This document shows, piece by piece, positions 31,508 through 32,647 of a stretch of DNA of 32,647 bases (positions within the stretch are counted from its first letter, which is position 1; each line of letters starts with the position of its first letter). The stretch lies in assembly GCA_045801465.1 (NCBI GenBank), contig JBJMSU010000162.1, positions 1 through 32,647 of the forward strand. Direction: 5' to 3'. The notes beneath the pieces were generated by a model that worked only from the letters and a program-made list of their open reading frames with translations, ran no database searches and was not told the DNA's origin. This DNA comes from DATFWC01 sp045801465. Lineage in GTDB: Bacteria; Pseudomonadota; Alphaproteobacteria; Rhizobiales; Xanthobacteraceae. The translations under genes were made by a program, and so were the position numbers.

Positions 31508-31717
31508 GAATCCGCCGACTCTTGCGCGGGAGTCGCGCCATATTGTAGTTTCGTAGATGTCGAATACGACATCTCGTGCGGCGGACTGTATCTGCGTTTC
31601 AATTCGTACAATGGGTAGATGTCCGGCGATCGAACGGTCGCCAGACGGCGTGGAGGGATTCTGTTTTGCGTTTCGCCCGGCCGCACGCTGCTGGCAAGGA
31701 GCATGAAGCGATGAATC
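31508..31717. promoter_or_regulatory. Cluster of five GANTC sites upstream of gcrA
   Basis: GANTC, the CcrM methylation site, occurs at 31508-31512 (GAATC), 31517-31521 (GACTC), 31530-31534 (GAGTC), 31657-31661 (GATTC) and 31713-31717 (GAATC). Chance would give fewer than one in this length. Methylation state at such sites controls GcrA-dependent promoters. TACAAT at 31607-31612 is a possible -10 box for gcrA; no good -35 box is seen, as expected for promoters that need an activator. Confidence 0.5.
31555..31574. promoter_or_regulatory. 20-bp perfect dyad upstream of gcrA
   Basis: AGATGTCG-AATA-CGACATCT is a perfect inverted repeat with eight-base arms. The half-site with its flank, GTAGATGTC, recurs at 31615-31623. 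The dyad lies about 35 bases before the TACAAT candidate -10 box, a suitable place for an activator or repressor. The binding protein is unknown. Confidence 0.45.
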
Positions 31718-31737
31718 TCACCGGCGAACGTAAAGAC

Positions 31738-32247
31738 ATGAGTTGGACCGATGAGCGGGTCGAGCACCTTAAGAAGCTGTGGTCGGAAGGCTTGTCGGCG
31801 AGCCAAATCGCGGCCGAGCTTGGGGGCATCACGCGCAACGCGGTGATCGGCAAGGTGCATCGGCTCGGCCTGTCGGGGCGTGCCAAGGCGCCGTCCTCGG
31901 CAGCCCCGCGCCCGCGCAAGCCGCGCGCACCGTCGCATGTGCTGCGCATGGCGCGTCCGGCGATGCGCGGCAACACCGCGCTCGCGCGGCATGCGCTGGC
32001 GGTTTACGAGCTCGAGCCGGAGCCCGAGCCCGAGCCGCTGGAAAACATCGTCCCGATCGGGCAGCGCTGTTCCCTGCTCGAGCTTTCTGACGCCAAATGC
32101 CGCTGGCCGATCGGCGATCCCGGCACCAGCGACTTCTTCTTCTGCGGCGGCAAGCCCATAGGGGACCTGCCCTACTGCGGCTATCACGCGCGCATGGCCT
32201 ACCAGCCGGTGGACCGGCGCCGTGACCGGCGGCCGGCACGCGCCTGA
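31738..32247 (+). CDS. gcrA: GcrA cell-cycle regulator
   Basis: This sigma-70 co-activator stimulates promoters holding methylated GANTC sites and controls the cell cycle in alphaproteobacteria. The 169-residue protein has the N-terminal DNA-binding helix-turn-helix (MSWTDERVEHLKKLWSEGLS, then TRNAVIGKVHRLGLSGRAKA), a variable linker with an EPEPEPEPL run, and a C-terminal sigma-binding domain. That domain shows RCSLLELSDAKCRWPIGDPG, FFFCGGKPIGDLPYCGYHAR and the family's four cysteines. MSWTDERV is the usual start in the family. An ATG at 31711 would add nine residues and has a better ribosome binding site (AAGGAG), so it is a real alternative. Confidence 0.93.
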   Translation: MSWTDERVEHLKKLWSEGLSASQIAAELGGITRNAVIGKVHRLGLSGRAKAPSSAAPRPRKPRAPSHVLRMARPAMRGNTALARHALAVYELEPEPEPEPLENIVPIGQRCSLLELSDAKCRWPIGDPGTSDFFFCGGKPIGDLPYCGYHARMAYQPVDRRRDRRPARA

Positions 32248-32292
32248 GGCGACGTTATTTACGGGGAATGCAGCCGCACGCATCGCGTCGGC

Positions 32293-32458
32293 TCAAGCGA
32301 TTTTGAGAAAGTGCTCGTCGAGCGAATAGCCTGAGCCGCGCACGGTGCGGATCGGGTCTCCGGCGCGGCCGCGATAGAGCGCCTTGCGCAACCGGGCCGA
32401 CATGGACCTCCACCGTCCGCTCGTCGATATGGACTTCGCGGCCCCGGACGGCATTGGG
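32293..32458 (-). pseudogene. 3' remnant of a PhoB/OmpR-type response regulator, frameshifted
   Basis: Read on the minus strand, the fragment encodes the end of a winged-helix domain. NAVRGREVHIDERTVEVHVG comes in one frame, then RLRKALYRGRAGDPIRTVRG and SGYSLDEHFLKIA to a TGA in the next frame. The break is at GGCCCGGTTGCG, where one extra C shifts the frame between VHVG and RLRK. An in-frame stop (TGA) precedes the fragment and there is no receiver domain or start. It matches the C-terminus of PhoB, so it is a decayed partial copy. An intact phoB would be expected elsewhere in the genome. Confidence 0.8.
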
Positions 32459-32515
32459 CGCTTTTGATCATGGTTGGCCAGCGGGTCGGCCCCGCGTTCC
32501 TCGCGAAATCGTCAC

Positions 32516-32544
32516 TTGACCACCCCGTTCATCCTTCCGATATT
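32516..32544 (+). promoter_or_regulatory. Promoter for the gene at the right edge
   Basis: TTGACC (32516-32521), a 17-base spacer and GATATT (32539-32544) match the consensus at five and four of six positions. The start would be near 32551, leaving a leader of about ten bases before the ATG at 32562. Confidence 0.5.
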
Positions 32545-32561
32545 TCGCTGCTTGAAGAACC

Positions 32562-32647
32562 ATGCGCATCGCTCGCACCATATTCGTTCTTCTGATCGGG
32601 ATTTCGGTGGCTTTGCTGCCGGTCGCGGGCGGGGCGGCATTCAAGCT
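32562..32647 (+). CDS. Exported protein, N-terminal part
   Basis: Only 28 codons are present before the window ends. They encode a signal peptide, MRIARTIFVLLIGISVALLP, followed by VAGGAAFK. The upstream promoter supports a real gene, although the ribosome binding site (GAAGAA) is weak. The rest of the protein is unseen and no family can be named. Confidence 0.5.
   Translation, partial: MRIARTIFVLLIGISVALLPVAGGAAFK

Noticed and set aside
32259..32471. 70-codon minus-strand frame over the PhoB remnant
   Set aside because: It reads in a different frame from the winged-helix fragment and gives an unrelated arginine- and proline-rich sequence.
1..32647. Lanmodulin, TonB receptor, CRISPR array, tRNA, rRNA or transposase
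   Set aside because: I looked for EF-hand loops, a TonB-box barrel protein, regular spaced repeats, stable RNA genes and transposase motifs and found none that could be supported.

Overview
The window is GC-rich, densely packed alphaproteobacterial DNA. It most likely comes from a methylotroph of the Rhizobiales/Hyphomicrobiales. Three things point there: a GcrA cell-cycle regulator with GANTC sites upstream, the tetrahydromethanopterin (H4MPT) biosynthesis genes typical of methylotrophic Proteobacteria, and interspersed palindromic repeats of the Bradyrhizobium/Rhodopseudomonas kind. The species cannot be named from the sequence. I saw no rRNA, tRNA, CRISPR array or insertion sequence.

Left part (1-8.2 kb), lanthanide-dependent methanol oxidation. 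A partial TctC-type receptor gene, a small exported protein and an exported pentapeptide-repeat protein come first. A three-gene SsuABC-like importer follows on the minus strand. Diverging from it are a small four-cysteine exported protein and then xoxF-xoxG-xoxJ: a lanthanide-type PQQ methanol dehydrogenase, its cytochrome c and its periplasmic binding-protein partner. A strong hairpin separates xoxF from xoxG.

Middle (8.2-18 kb), metal/cofactor handling and the C1 carrier. A minus-strand set matches the PQQ-associated ABC system known as lut (lanthanide uptake) in Methylobacterium: binding protein, beta-propeller, ATPase, permease and exported protein. Divergent from it, a DUF2380 gene overlaps the start of an H4MPT biosynthesis operon: an MfnB-FolB fusion, an MfnE-type kinase, a DmrX/AfpA-like flavoprotein, a dihydropteroate-synthase-like DUF6513 protein and a DUF447 protein. 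Just beyond, on the opposite strand, sits a stand-alone 25-codon pqqA with a consensus-like promoter whose spacer holds a perfect 14-bp palindrome. These genes together cover methanol oxidation in the periplasm, probable supply of its metal, the precursor peptide of its cofactor PQQ, and synthesis of the carrier that takes up the formaldehyde.

Right part (18-32.6 kb), mixed metabolism. It holds a beta-hydroxyacid dehydrogenase-like gene, a TauE/SafE permease, glycogen phosphorylase, an orphan ModA-like binding protein and a small possible lipoprotein. A divergent pair then encodes a phenylacetate-CoA ligase and a DpgC-like oxygenase. Next, read from the right, is a tightly overlapping minus-strand operon argD-argF-hslO-dehydrogenase-FlK-like thioesterase. 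The window ends with gcrA, a frameshifted 3' remnant of a PhoB-type regulator and the start of an exported protein gene.

The most notable points are the co-location of xox, lut, H4MPT and pqqA genes, the MfnB-FolB fusion, the palindrome-bearing pqqA promoter, the GANTC cluster before gcrA, and a possible O2-dependent arylacetate pathway.
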